Below are positions 45,127 through 54,971 of a stretch of 64,000 nt of DNA, piece by piece (within the stretch, counting starts at the first letter, position 1; each line of letters opens with the position of its first letter). The position numbers and the translations under genes are program-made. Below the pieces are notes generated by a model. That model was not told the DNA's origin. It worked only from the letters and a program-made list of their open reading frames with translations, and made no database searches. Origin of the DNA: Fischerella sp. JS2 (GTDB taxonomy: Bacteria; Cyanobacteriota; Cyanobacteriia; Cyanobacteriales; Nostocaceae); NCBI RefSeq assembly GCF_032393985.1, contig NZ_CP135918.1:5581724-5645723 (forward strand). Reading direction: 5' to 3'.

Positions 45127-45846
45127 GGATTTTAACCTCCAAATTCTAGTCTTACCGCACCTTCGCTATACAATCACCATCACGACTTTTAGGAATCACG
45201 GTATGAGGTAAGACGAATGAACTACTGAATCTCACTTCATCTCCAAAGCCGAAAATTAACACTTTACGCGATCGGCAGAATGGATGTGGCTCATAGTTTA
45301 CTCCTGTAATTTTTACTAGGATTACTAGTCTTGCTGCCAATACACACTTTAACAATTAGTTCAAGTAGTGGCAATATTTTTTAATAAGAATTTCTGAATA
45401 GTTGTTAACAACAAAAAATATCCAGCAATTATATATATATAGAATGAGCAATATTTTTTGTAAGTCTAAAAAAGAAGGAAAAAGTCTAATATGAGCGATT
45501 TTTAGTGATTGATATTTAAAAATTGATGATTTACACCACTTATAAGCATTTCTTAATACTTGTTGGTTTTTATCATATTTTTCTAACAATCAACCCAAAA
45601 TTTTTTTAAGAAACAAGGCAGAGGGCAGAAGGCAGAAGGAAAGAGGATGTAAGTCGGCGGGAATAAGCATAATGCAAGTTACGAAAAGTAAACATGCCTG
45701 TAAGGGCAAAGCATTTGTATGTGTATCTTGACATCAAAACTGAATATACTAAAATCCCTTGCCCCTACCCAATAGCCAATGACAAAGGACAAATGACGAC
45801 CCCAACTATTTAGCTTTATTTGTGCCGACTTACTTATTCCATATAA
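45127..45846. other. Intergenic region
   Basis: About 720 bases, no convincing gene. Short ORFs on the minus strand look like chance. Contains a long AT-rich stretch with ATATATATAT near 45432 and AAGGCAGAGGGCAGAAGGCAGAAGG-type repetition at 45618-45643, common in cyanobacterial spacers. Confidence 0.4.
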
Positions 45847-46503
45847 TTAAGATTCAACTAATCCCACAGGACAAGCAACATTTGTCCCTCCTAAACCGCA
45901 ATAACCACCAGGATTTTTGGCCAGGTATTGTTGATGGTAGTCTTCAGCGTAATAAAATTCCGGCGCATTGAGAATTTCTGTGGTGATCTTGCCGTAACCT
46001 GCTTTACTGAGAGCTTCTTGATATGTGTCCCGCGAAGCTTCAGCTAGTTTTTTTTGTTCCTCAGAATATACATAAATCCCAGAGCGATACTGTGTACCCA
46101 CATCGTTACCCTGACGCATTCCTTGGGTGGGATCGTGATTTTCCCAAAAGACTTTGAGTAAATCGGTGTAACTAATCTCCTTGGGATCATACACAACTAA
46201 CACTACTTCGTTGTGACCAGTCATACCAGTACACACTTCTCTATAAGTAGGGTTGGGAGTGATGCCGGCAGCGTAACCAACAGCAGTAGTATAAACACCA
46301 GGTAGTTGCCAGAACTTGCGTTCTGCACCCCAAAAACATCCCATACCAAAAATAGCCATTTCCATACCTTCTGGAAATGGAGGCTGGATCGGATTACCTA
46401 GCACATAATGACGGTTAGTAACTGGCATAGCTTCGGCCCGTCCTGGCAAAGCTTCCTCAGGACTAGGCACGGTTAATTTTTTACCAAATCCAAATAGCAC
46501 CAT
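45847..46503 (-). CDS. msrA: Peptide-methionine (S)-S-oxide reductase
   Basis: 218 residues. It reduces methionine S-sulfoxide in proteins using thioredoxin. The catalytic Cys56 lies in [10 protein letters not shown], the MsrA signature. Following conserved parts are [27 protein letters not shown] and [23 protein letters not shown]. The C-terminal [13 protein letters not shown] carries two cysteines likely to resolve the disulfide. The N-terminal 40 residues are a short extension. It is probably a cytoplasmic oxidative-stress enzyme. Confidence 0.92.
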   Translation of the reverse strand: MVLFGFGKKLTVPSPEEALPGRAEAMPVTNRHYVLGNPIQPPFPEGMEMAIFGMGCFWGAERKFWQLPGVYTTAVGYAAGITPNPTYREVCTGMTGHNEVVLVVYDPKEISYTDLLKVFWENHDPTQGMRQGNDVGTQYRSGIYVYSEEQKKLAEASRDTYQEALSKAGYGKITTEILNAPEFYYAEDYHQQYLAKNPGGYCGLGGTNVACPVGLVES

Positions 46504-46559
46504 TGACTTTTACTCTCAGATGTGAGAATTATTTTACTTTACTTAACATTTTAACCACT

Positions 46560-46645
46560 AATGTAGAGACGCGATGTTCCTCGCGTCTCTACCCACTAAC
46601 AACTAATGTACAGACGCGATGTTCCTCACGTCTCTACCCACTAAC
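46560..46645. repeat. Tandem GTAGAGACGCG hairpin repeat
   Basis: Two consecutive about 44-bp units, each with AGAGACGCGATGTTCCTCGCGTCTCT or its near copy and a CCCACTAAC spacer. Each is a near-perfect stem. The second unit supplies the stop codon of the exosortase gene. Confidence 0.8.
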
Positions 46646-47530
46646 TTGTTTTTGCTGAATTTCTACAGATTCAGAGAAGAAATTATCAATATTATTTAGA
46701 ACAGGTATCAATAGCATTAACATGACGGCAGAAAACATATCACCACCCCAACTGTCATGTAACCAATGAAAAGCTCCTTCATTACCCGTACCATGAAAGT
46801 AGGTTAATAAAGTATTGCGAATAATATTGCCGCTAATGCTAATCAACATGGCTATCAATAAAAATGAAATGGTCTTGCGTCGAGATGATAATGTATTAGT
46901 CCAATAAAGTAGCATCAAGCCGACATAGAGAGTCGTAAATAACATTTTTAACCCTGCACAGTAAGGAGCGACTTCTACAATTCTTCCTCCTACATATATA
47001 TTGATCTCATCGACAGTTACTGTCATACCAAACTGATTTAAAATAAAGCCTGCCGTACCAGCAATGAAACTTTGTAAAGGAAAGGTATAGGGGGCAATTA
47101 AATAGGGAAGTGGTGTTGGTGTTGCCAGAAAAACTAACAGCAAGGAAAACTTTTGTAATTTGCAGCCAGGAATGCCTTTGAACCATAAGCACAATCCTGA
47201 AAGCATGACAGGCAAAGAAAGATTAACCCATTCGCTAACTCCACTTAGATAAAAAATTCCTCCTATTAATAAGAGGACAGCACCAAAAGGATGTTGATGA
47301 TCTGGTAGTCTTTGCCAAAGTTTCCGTTTTAGCCAAGCTATATATGCAGCAAAAGGTAAACCAATAATACCGTGACTAAAATATTCGTGTTCTGTGCTGA
47401 TATTTTTATGTAACCAACCATCCAGCCAATACAGTAACACAGGAGCATATAGCAGACCTAAAATAGCTAGAATGGCTAAGCTAAGCAACTTTGGTGAAAT
47501 TATATTTTGAAATGAACGCTGATTGAGCAT
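46634..47530 (-). CDS. Cyanoexosortase (B-type)
   Basis: 298 residues with about eight membrane helices. The exosortase transpeptidase triad is visible: Cys191 in APYCAGLKML, Arg238 in NIIRN, and His258 in HDSWGG. The length and the HEYFSHG motif fit the cyanoexosortase B class, from memory. It cleaves PEP-CTERM tails and transfers the protein to an envelope acceptor, and the PEP-CTERM-type protein at 11959-13125 is a plausible substrate. The usual small system-associated protein does not follow; msrA does. The last three residues (VSG) and stop lie in a hairpin repeat, so the original end may be altered. Confidence 0.8.
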   Translation of the reverse strand: MLNQRSFQNIISPKLLSLAILAILGLLYAPVLLYWLDGWLHKNISTEHEYFSHGIIGLPFAAYIAWLKRKLWQRLPDHQHPFGAVLLLIGGIFYLSGVSEWVNLSLPVMLSGLCLWFKGIPGCKLQKFSLLLVFLATPTPLPYLIAPYTFPLQSFIAGTAGFILNQFGMTVTVDEINIYVGGRIVEVAPYCAGLKMLFTTLYVGLMLLYWTNTLSSRRKTISFLLIAMLISISGNIIRNTLLTYFHGTGNEGAFHWLHDSWGGDMFSAVMLMLLIPVLNNIDNFFSESVEIQQKQVSG

Positions 47531-47629
47531 AGATTTTGGTCATTTGTCAATGGTCAATTGTCAATCGTTATTGGTCACTGTTTATTCTCCTCACACTCCC
47601 CACACTCCCCAAACCTCCCCATCTCCCCT

Positions 47630-48799
47630 TTAAGTAAACAAGAGGCTTTCAGTGGAAGAATTAACTTTTAGAATGCGGGCGATCGCATCTGTAACTTTCT
47701 GAATTTGGCTGTTGCTTAAACCTGGATATATAGGTAACGATAAGATTTGATTTGCTAGCATTTCTGCATGAGGAAAATCACCCTTTTGATAGCCCAAATT
47801 CGAGAATCCTGGTTGCAGATGGCAAGGAATTGGGTAATGAATTCCTGTTTGAATTCCTATAGCTGTGAGTTGTTCTTGAATGACAGAACGATTTACAGGA
47901 CAAGATTCACAAATTCTAATTACATACAGGTGGTATACATGCCCTTCAGCACTGTAGTTTTGGATGGGAATAATACCTTGTGTTGCTAGAGCTGCTAGTT
48001 CAGTATCATAATGCTGAGCAATAGTAAGGCGATCGCGATTCCAGTTTGGCAGATATGGTAATTTTTGGTGCAGCACAGCAGCTTGGATGGTATCTAAGCG
48101 GCTGTTGGTTCCTATTTCTGTGTGAAAATACTTGCGGGACGCACCGTAGTTACGCAAACGTACCATTTTTTCAGTTACATCTTGATCTTGCGTTAGGAGT
48201 ATTCCCCCATCTCCAAATGATCCTAAATTTTTGCTGGGATAAAAACTAAAAGCAGCTGCTGTACCTACTGAACCAGCGCGATATCCTTCCCGTTCGGCTA
48301 AATGTGCTTGGGCGGCGTCTTCAAAAATTAATATTTTATGGGTATCAGCCAAATCTAATAGCTGTTTCGGTGACACCATTTGGCCATAAAGATGTACAGG
48401 AATAATTGCTTTTGTTTTTGCTGTAATTGCTTTTGCTGCTGCTTCTAAATCAATTAAAGCTGTGTAGGGATCGCAATCTACTAAAATTGGTTTTGCTCCT
48501 GTACGCAAAACTCCAATGAGTGTTGCCACAAAAGTGTTAGCTGGTAAGATGACTTCGTCTCCAGGATGGATATTGCAAGCTTGTAAACCGAGAGCGATCG
48601 CATCAGTTCCAGATGCAACACCAATTCCGTATTTTGTATCAGAAGCCGTGGCAAAAGCTGCTTCAAAATCTGAAAGTGCTTTTCCTAAAACAAAATCTCC
48701 CCGTTCTAATACTGATTGGATTGCCTGTTGCAGCCGATTTTGAATCGGCAGATGTTGTAAATTCAAGTCTACAAAAGGGATTGTTATTGGTATATTCAT
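47630..48799 (-). CDS. DegT/DnrJ/EryC1-type sugar aminotransferase
   Basis: 389 residues. PLP-dependent aminotransferase acting on keto-sugar nucleotides. PLP Lys lies in FSFYPSKNLGSFGDGG. Other family parts are FVDLNLQH near the start, VASGTDAIALGLQA, EDAAQAHLAE, RLRNYGASRKYFH and HYPIPCHLQPGF. It lies just upstream of the exosortase gene on the same strand with a 99-base gap, so both may be cotranscribed and serve envelope polysaccharide or glycoprotein assembly. rfbB nearby can supply a keto sugar, but the exact substrate is open. Confidence 0.9.
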   Translation of the reverse strand: MNIPITIPFVDLNLQHLPIQNRLQQAIQSVLERGDFVLGKALSDFEAAFATASDTKYGIGVASGTDAIALGLQACNIHPGDEVILPANTFVATLIGVLRTGAKPILVDCDPYTALIDLEAAAKAITAKTKAIIPVHLYGQMVSPKQLLDLADTHKILIFEDAAQAHLAEREGYRAGSVGTAAAFSFYPSKNLGSFGDGGILLTQDQDVTEKMVRLRNYGASRKYFHTEIGTNSRLDTIQAAVLHQKLPYLPNWNRDRLTIAQHYDTELAALATQGIIPIQNYSAEGHVYHLYVIRICESCPVNRSVIQEQLTAIGIQTGIHYPIPCHLQPGFSNLGYQKGDFPHAEMLANQILSLPIYPGLSNSQIQKVTDAIARILKVNSSTESLLFT

Positions 48800-49261
48800 T
48801 TTCAGTAATAAGCAAAATTTTTCCAGATAATTGGTAATTGATAATTGGTCTTTTTTCTTTGTTATTCCCCATTACCCATTCTCGTTAGTTTTATATTACC
48901 CATGTAGAATTAGATACTAACGGATTTCAACATGAGAATCAGCAATGATCAGTACATGGTTCCGAAATACTGAAAAAACTTCTGTAGTACTTAGAAAGAA
49001 GTAGAACAAAACTCCTAGTAATTCTAGAGACCAATTTGAGTAAAAAGCTAGTTATGAGTAGGTCTAAGGCACTAAACTCAGACAAAATGACTAATATATA
49101 ACCAGTATTCTAACTATGCAAAAATCTTTTGACGAGTGAAAAATTTTACATCTACTTTGTTGATCGGACACAAAATTGGGGAATGCTGAATAATAGCGAA
49201 TAACCCATAAACAGTGGTTATATAAATTACATTATCTAGAATTATCAAGGTGACAGTGGTA
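48800..49261. other. Divergent spacer
   Basis: About 460 bases between the DegT gene and the GAF protein gene, AT rich. It has CCAATTA/TAATTGG repetition near 48828-48850. No gene seen. Confidence 0.4.
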
Positions 49262-50824
49262 ATGGTAGAGTCGGAAAATAAATTGTTGTCTTTAAAGGAT
49301 GGTTGGGCATCTCCAGAAACGAGAGAACAACAACGTCTCAGGGCATTGTCAGAATTAGGGTTACGACAACCAGAAACAATTCCAGTTTTTGAAGAAGCTA
49401 CTCAAACTGCTGCTCACTTTTTGGAAGCACCAATTTCGATTTTGGGATTTGTCGATCAAGAACGCCATTGGTTCAAATCAGCAGTAGGCTTATCTAGATT
49501 GGGATTAATGAATCAGTTAGCGCAAAATCGCCAATTACTACGTCAGGAGTCTTTTTGCACTCAAGTAGTAGAAAATTCGCAAACTATAGTTATAAATGAT
49601 ACCAAAAAGCTAGGAGATGCAGGCAGTACTGTTGCTAGCAAATTAGTGGAGGATTATGGCATTCGTGCTTATTTAGGAGCGCCACTATTTGATGCTTGTG
49701 GAAATTGTTTGGGCGCATTGGCAGTAATGGATTTAGTGCCACGCAATTTTACCAATCGAGACATTGAGTTTTTACAAATCATCGCTCGTTGGAGTATGAG
49801 CGAATTTGAACGCAACCGACTCCTGCAAGCGACTTCAGAAATAAAAACAGCGCATAGCGTTTCTGACTGGTCACTCCCAGAGCCTAAAAAGAGTGAAAGT
49901 GAAATTAGAATCAGTCCAATTACTTTGCCAACCAGTTCAGTTCCTACTAGTCAACTAAAGTTAGAACTGTTGGAACAGTTAACCCAGGAGTTACGTACAC
50001 CTTTAACATCTGTACTGGGTATGGCTAGTGTTTTGGGACGTGAAATTTATGGGCCTTTGACTACCAAGCAGAGAGAATATTTAGACATTATCCAACATAG
50101 CGGTAGATACCTGCTTTCTCTGGTAAATGAAATTTCTGAACTGGGAGCAATGGATGAAACTGAGACAGCTTTGAATCTATCGTCTGTAGATATTGAAATG
50201 CTGTGTCAACAAGCAATTAATACTCTGGAAGAGGCTGCTAATCGCCGTGAGCAGGATATTCGCCTATCTCTTGAACCTGGACGCAATCGCATTTGGCTTT
50301 TGGATAAAGACAAGGTGCGACAGATACTCTATCACCTGATTTTTAGTGTGATTCAACTTTCTGCTACAGGTAGTGTTGTGCGAATTCATGTTTCTCATAA
50401 GGAAAATACGCTTAACATTACGGTGTGGGTTTCCCATCCTTGGCTGGGAGATGGAATCACCGAGGTTGATCCTTATTTTCGTCTGAGTGCAGTGCCGTTG
50501 CTAGAACTAACAGAAGAGACAGCCGCCGAATTTAATGCTCTGTTGGAAGATCAAGAAGATGTATCTAGTCTGCCATTAGGCTTAGACAAATCACAAACTG
50601 TGAAAGTTTCGACATCAAGTATCCTCAATACAACTAGGCGTTCTGGTTCTCTCTCGCGGGAAAGCCTAGGTTTACTGCTCAGTTGTCATTTAGCAGAATT
50701 ACACGGCGGGTATCTTTCAATTCAAGGATCACCAGAGGCAGGATTCCGCTATATCCTGAGTTTGCCACTAAATCAAGAAAAAGCAGAAGTTTTGAGCGAT
50801 ATTTCCTCAACAACTGCTTCCTAG
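49262..50824 (+). CDS. GAF domain pseudo-histidine kinase
   Basis: 520 residues from the ATG at 49262, with AAGG at 49246-49249; GTG at 49250 is the alternative. The order is GAF domain (about 25-190), linker, then an HisKA-like dimerisation segment. That segment reads LLEQLTQELRTPLTSVLGMA, where histidine kinases have HELRTPL: the phosphoacceptor His is Gln242 (codon CAG). The ATP-binding domain follows but has no clear N-box Asn (KDKVRQILYHLIFSVIQLS). It therefore is likely a catalytically dead sensor or scaffold. It precedes the IctB gene. Confidence 0.8.
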   Translation: MVESENKLLSLKDGWASPETREQQRLRALSELGLRQPETIPVFEEATQTAAHFLEAPISILGFVDQERHWFKSAVGLSRLGLMNQLAQNRQLLRQESFCTQVVENSQTIVINDTKKLGDAGSTVASKLVEDYGIRAYLGAPLFDACGNCLGALAVMDLVPRNFTNRDIEFLQIIARWSMSEFERNRLLQATSEIKTAHSVSDWSLPEPKKSESEIRISPITLPTSSVPTSQLKLELLEQLTQELRTPLTSVLGMASVLGREIYGPLTTKQREYLDIIQHSGRYLLSLVNEISELGAMDETETALNLSSVDIEMLCQQAINTLEEAANRREQDIRLSLEPGRNRIWLLDKDKVRQILYHLIFSVIQLSATGSVVRIHVSHKENTLNITVWVSHPWLGDGITEVDPYFRLSAVPLLELTEETAAEFNALLEDQEDVSSLPLGLDKSQTVKVSTSSILNTTRRSGSLSRESLGLLLSCHLAELHGGYLSIQGSPEAGFRYILSLPLNQEKAEVLSDISSTTAS

Positions 50825-51074
50825 TCACACTCGTAGGATACAACCCGCAAATTCCATAGAAAACCAATTCAAAATCTAAAATCCTGTTAGCGGATGTCTT
50901 TACCACCTGAGTATTTCACTCAGTCGGAATACAAATCCAAAATCCAAAATCTAAAATCGGATGTCTGTCTTCAATTAGCATGGACTATGGACTGGAAATT
51001 TTTCTATTTTTGAAAAATACCGAACTATCATTAAATCCAAGTTCTACGCTCTGTGCTAGTTGCTTACAGCATCT

Positions 51075-52508
51075 ATGAATATAATCTGGCGAAAATTCAC
51101 ATTATCTTATCTTCCACTCCAGGAATACCTGGACTCTAGCTACCTGCATGGTTCTCTAGTAGGAGTGCTGCGCTCTTGGCGGCAAAGCAGTATTTTAATG
51201 CAGTGGGGAGATATCATAGCGGCTACCTTAGTCAGCTTGGTGTTAGTGTTAGCACCTTTTACCGCAGCGAATACAACCCTACTTGGGGTTTTGTTAGCTG
51301 CTTGTACAGGATTTTGGCTACTGTTAACTTTGTCTGATGAGGTAAGCTCCTCAAATAATTTATTTGCTACCCCTATTCACTTGCTGGTGTTGCTGTATTG
51401 GGGAGTCTGCGTGGTTGCTACGGCCTTATCACCAGAGAAAAAAGCAGCTTTAGAAGGATTAATAAATTTTACACTTTATTTAGTGCTGTTTGCTCTGTGT
51501 GCCAGGATACTTAAATCGCCCCGGATTCGAGCTTTTTTACTGGTTTTATACTTACATGTGTCCTTAGTTGTCAGTATCTATGGTGTGCGGCAGAAGATTT
51601 TTGGTGCTGCACAGCTGGCAACTTGGGTTGACCCTGAATCTCCATTGTCTAAAAATACCAGGGTCTATAGTTATTTGGGTAATCCAAATTTGCTGGCTGG
51701 ATATTTGTTACCAGCTGTGATTTTGAGTTTGGCGGCGGTGTTTGCTTGGCGAGGATGGCTGCGTAAAGGGTTGGCTATCACTATGTTGGTTGTGAATCTT
51801 GCCTGCTTTCGTTTTGCTGACAGTCGTGGTGGCTTTATTGGTTTGGCGATCGCACTAGTTGCTGCTGTCTTGCTATTACGCTATTGGTACGCTGATTACT
51901 TACCCCGGTTTTGGCGTATCTGGTTAGTACCCATACTGTTAGGGTGTTTTGTAGCTTTTTTTGCAATCATGTTTGGCGTTTCGGAAACTTTTCGCTTACG
52001 CATTAACAGTATTTTTGCGGGGCGTGAAGATAGTAGTAATAACTTCCGTATAAATGTTTGGACTGCGGTGTTCAGAATGATCCAAGACTTTCCGATTTTT
52101 GGTATTGGGCCTGGACATGATGTTTTTAATGAGATTTATCCACTCTACCAACTACCTCGGTATAACGCTTTAAGCGCCTACTCGATTTTGTTAGAAGTGA
52201 CTGTGGAAACCGGAATTGTTGGTTTGGTTAGTTTCATTTGGTTACTACTAGTAATATTTAATACAGGTTGGTTGCAACTGCAAAGATTCCGACAATTAAA
52301 TAGCGTAGATGGTTTGTGGTTAATTGGAGCGATCGCTGCTTTAGTAGGTATGCTAGGTCATGGTTTTGTAGACACTGTGTGGTATCGCCCTGTAGTTAAT
52401 AGTGTCTGGTGGCTTTTAGTTGCTTTAGTTGCCAGCTACTGGAATCCTGTGGTATCAGACCATAACCGACAAGTAAATTCACTGCATCCAGAACTTGGGA
52501 CAGATTAA
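51075..52508 (+). CDS. ictB: IctB-family O-antigen-ligase-like membrane protein
   Basis: 477 residues from the ATG at 51075; TTG at 51060 is less likely. About ten membrane helices. The Wzy_C/O-antigen ligase pattern is seen in GREDSSNNFRINVWTAVFRMI and FGIGPGHDVFNEIYPLYQLPRYNALSAYSILLEV. IctB was first linked with bicarbonate accumulation and CO2-limited growth. The O-antigen-ligase fold suggests an envelope polymer function as well, so its true substrate is uncertain. A strong terminator follows. It is monocistronic. Confidence 0.85.
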   Translation: MNIIWRKFTLSYLPLQEYLDSSYLHGSLVGVLRSWRQSSILMQWGDIIAATLVSLVLVLAPFTAANTTLLGVLLAACTGFWLLLTLSDEVSSSNNLFATPIHLLVLLYWGVCVVATALSPEKKAALEGLINFTLYLVLFALCARILKSPRIRAFLLVLYLHVSLVVSIYGVRQKIFGAAQLATWVDPESPLSKNTRVYSYLGNPNLLAGYLLPAVILSLAAVFAWRGWLRKGLAITMLVVNLACFRFADSRGGFIGLAIALVAAVLLLRYWYADYLPRFWRIWLVPILLGCFVAFFAIMFGVSETFRLRINSIFAGREDSSNNFRINVWTAVFRMIQDFPIFGIGPGHDVFNEIYPLYQLPRYNALSAYSILLEVTVETGIVGLVSFIWLLLVIFNTGWLQLQRFRQLNSVDGLWLIGAIAALVGMLGHGFVDTVWYRPVVNSVWWLLVALVASYWNPVVSDHNRQVNSLHPELGTD

Positions 52509-52518
52509 AGTTTGTAAA

Positions 52519-52560
52519 AAAAGCCTTGAGTAGAATACCTCTCAAGGCTTTTCATTTTTT
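52519..52560 (+). terminator. Factor-independent terminator of ictB
   Basis: AAAAGCCTTGAG at 52519-52530 pairs with CTCAAGGCTTTT at 52541-52552 (12 bp), followed by CATTTTTT. 10 bases after the stop codon. Confidence 0.9.
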
Positions 52561-52620
52561 ATCATCTTGCTAAAGTACTACAGTTTTTAGTTTGGTTGTG
52601 ATTGGACGGTGTATGTAGAA

Positions 52621-52914
52621 TTATTCTCTATAGGTGCTACTACCTACAGCGTTCGGATCGCGATAACGAGTTGACTCATCGTTACGCTTCCTGCCTGCTA
52701 AACCTGCTAAACCTAACAAACCGAGTAATCCTAACCATCCCCAGTCAAAACCTCTATCATAATAAACTCCGGTAGTTGGTGCATTCGGATTATTAGGATT
52801 ATTAATCGTGGGATCTGTGGTGGTTTGTGCTTGCGCGGGTATGGTTAAGGGGAGAATTGTCATGCCCAAAGTGAGGACACTAGCGCTAACCATTTTGCTG
52901 AAGTTGTTTTTCAT
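52621..52914 (-). CDS. Small exported protein with WGxxGxxG-type C-terminus
   Basis: 97 residues from the ATG at 52914, which has AGGAAAG upstream; an ATG at 52941 would add nine residues. Residues 1-29 are a signal peptide ending PAQAQ. The middle is Thr/Asn/Pro rich. The C-terminus carries FDWGWLGLLGLLGLAGLAGRKRND, reported only as a motif: Trp-Gly repeats with a hydrophobic Leu/Gly helix and basic RKR end, a WGxxGxxG-CTERM-like sorting signal. It is a second candidate for C-terminal sorting in this window. The recognising protease is not known for this class. Confidence 0.7.
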   Translation of the reverse strand: MKNNFSKMVSASVLTLGMTILPLTIPAQAQTTTDPTINNPNNPNAPTTGVYYDRGFDWGWLGLLGLLGLAGLAGRKRNDESTRYRDPNAVGSSTYRE

Positions 52915-53174
52915 AATGATGCTTTCCTGAATCTGTTGCAAATTTATTCACCACTCTACCGACTTGCCATCACAACAAAATCAATCTACAGCTGGAAACT
53001 AAAAACCTTATATACTCTTGCTTAAGATATATACAACGCAGCCATTCTAAGAAAAGCTAGGATAGGACTAATATCCAGTTGGGCATATTATATTGGTTTA
53101 ATGGCCTTTTATAAATTAACTAGGCAACCTCAAGGATTTTTTTAGTTATTATTTAGACGCAAGTAACATTTTCA

Positions 53175-53642
53175 ATGAGTGATAAGAGCGACGGTTATAA
53201 GGTTATTAGTGACAATCGGCAAGCCCGGTATTTGTACGAAATTCTTGAAACCTACGAAGCTGGTATTCAGTTGACGGGGACTGAGGTAAAATCAATTCGT
53301 GCAGGTAGGGTAAATCTTCAAGATGGCTATGCTTTAATCCGCAATGGAGAGGTATGGCTGATTAACGTGCATATTTCCCCTTATACTGCCAGTGGACAGT
53401 ATTTTAACCATGAACCACGTCGTACACGCAAATTACTGCTGCATCGCCAAGAAATTCGCAAGCTAATTGGTAAGGTAGAGCAGCAGGGATTGACTTTGGT
53501 TCCTTTAAAGATGTATCTCAAACGCGGTTGGGTGAAAGTTAGTATCGCCCTTGTTAAAGGTAAAAAGTTACATGACAAACGAGAGGATATTAAAAAACGT
53601 CAAGACCAGCGCGAAATGCAACGGGCAATGAAAAATTATTAA
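53175..53642 (+). CDS. smpB: SsrA-binding protein
   Basis: 155 residues. It binds tmRNA and is required for trans-translation, rescuing stalled ribosomes. Motifs: RQARYLYEILETYEAGIQLTGTEVKSIRAGRVNLQDGYA is the typical region (shown here in part as TYEAGIQLTGTEVKSIRAG), then HRQEIRKLIGKV and the C-terminal KRGWVKVSIALVKGKKLHDKRE followed by a basic tail. The tmRNA gene itself is not in this window. Confidence 0.95.
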   Translation: MSDKSDGYKVISDNRQARYLYEILETYEAGIQLTGTEVKSIRAGRVNLQDGYALIRNGEVWLINVHISPYTASGQYFNHEPRRTRKLLLHRQEIRKLIGKVEQQGLTLVPLKMYLKRGWVKVSIALVKGKKLHDKREDIKKRQDQREMQRAMKNY

Positions 53643-53644
53643 AA

Positions 53645-53712
53645 AGTCCATTGTCAAGAGTCAATTGTCAATTGTCAAGTGTCTATTGACCATTGACCAT
53701 TGACCAATGACT
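53645..53712. repeat. Heptamer short tandem repeats (CATTGAC/TCAATTG)
   Basis: A run of GTCAATT and CATTGAC units, several imperfect, between the convergent smpB and rhomboid genes. Confidence 0.6.
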
Positions 53713-54430
53713 ACCAATTATATTTTTCTTGCTCTGAATCTTGTTGAAATAATCCCAGTATCGGGCCAAGAATTGCCCCAACCACAAAACCACCAGCATG
53801 GGCCCAGTAGGCAATACCTCCGTTTTCCATACCAATGTTTGTTGGTGCTTCTAGACTAGCAAGACCGTAGAAAGCTTGTTCAATAAACCAAAATCCTAGA
53901 AAAAAGTATGCTGGTACACGGAAGGTAGGGAAGAAAAATCCCAAGGGAACAACGCCAAGAACTTCAGCTTGGGGAAAGCGAATGATGTATGCTCCCAAAA
54001 CACCAGCGATCGCACCACTTGCTCCTAATGAGGGAATAGCAGAATTTTGGGAAAAGTACCATTGAGCTAATGTTGCTAGAACACCACTAGCTAAATAGAA
54101 AAATAAATATTTAATATGACCTAATTTGTCTTCGACATTGTTACCAAAGATCCACAAAAACAACATGTTGCCACCAAGGTGTAGCAAACCACCATGTAAA
54201 AATTGGGCAGTAAATAAAGTTACCCACTCTGGTACGGGCTGATTTACAGAAATACCTGCAAAACTAGCTGTAAGTTCTCGCGGTACTACTGCAAATAAGT
54301 GAAAGAATCCATCTAAATATTGGGGAGGGAGACTAGATTCATAAAGAAATGCTACAACATTAACAGCAATTAGCCCATAAGTCACATAGGGCGTGATTTT
54401 GGTTGGATTATTATCTCTAATTGGAACCAC
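53711..54430 (-). CDS. Rhomboid intramembrane serine protease
   Basis: 239 residues, six helices. The catalytic Ser138 lies in GASGAIAG, His211 in YWAHAGGFVVG, and the conserved loop HGGLLHLGGNMLFLWIFG (79-96) includes the HxxxN motif. Rhomboids cut membrane-spanning substrates. It has a substantial helical N-terminus (VPIRDNNPTKITPYVTYGLIAVN) in the TM1 region, typical of the bacterial group. Substrates are unknown. Confidence 0.92.
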   Translation of the reverse strand: MVPIRDNNPTKITPYVTYGLIAVNVVAFLYESSLPPQYLDGFFHLFAVVPRELTASFAGISVNQPVPEWVTLFTAQFLHGGLLHLGGNMLFLWIFGNNVEDKLGHIKYLFFYLASGVLATLAQWYFSQNSAIPSLGASGAIAGVLGAYIIRFPQAEVLGVVPLGFFFPTFRVPAYFFLGFWFIEQAFYGLASLEAPTNIGMENGGIAYWAHAGGFVVGAILGPILGLFQQDSEQEKYNW

Positions 54431-54971
54431 AGGCTTTTTTCTTGCTTTTTCAAAACTAATCTACACAATACATAATTTGTTAAGTCTTTTCTTCTTACCT
54501 CTGGATAGATTTAGCAAGGTGAGCCGAAGATATTTTTGAAGTAAGTAAATGTCATGAATGCCTTATAAACAACAGATACTTATGTGCTAACTTCAAATTT
54601 ACGGTTATATTTATTTGTCTTGATTTATCTACTGTTTTATGTTCAATTTTTTTCTTGGAACTACATATTATGTATGTATATACCTAAAAAATACTTTATT
54701 TTTTAGTTCTATGCTGAATATTTTGTTAAAATTTGTAAATATTTTTATATTTAATGATATAGATTCTGGAGTGTCTGATTTTTCCATAGTTACTTTATAT
54801 AACAATTCCTCTTACCGATGGTAGAAAAACTTAGCAATTCAACCTTTGGAGAGTGATTAGCTATTACTCCTGTCATAGTATGAAACATAAGAGTACTATT
54901 ATTATTTGTATTCACTGATAGTGATCATAGAAGCAAATTTATTAGTAAAAAATGCTAGGGGTGTACAGTCC
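54431..54971. other. AT-rich spacer
   Basis: About 540 bases, divergent between the rhomboid and response regulator genes. Very AT rich, no gene or element identified. Confidence 0.4.

Noticed and set aside
45152-45589. Two short minus-strand frames downstream of the SDR gene
   Set aside because: AT-rich composition, no start site and no protein-like pattern.
47575-47625. CTCCTCACACTCCCC resembling the Yfr1 small RNA loop
   Set aside because: It is part of a TC-rich spacer repeat (CACACTCCCC) seen also near 41390, without the flanking stems of Yfr1.
54639-54824. 61-codon frame in the AT-rich spacer
   Set aside because: Mostly Phe/Leu/Asn/Tyr from AT-rich DNA and no ribosome site.
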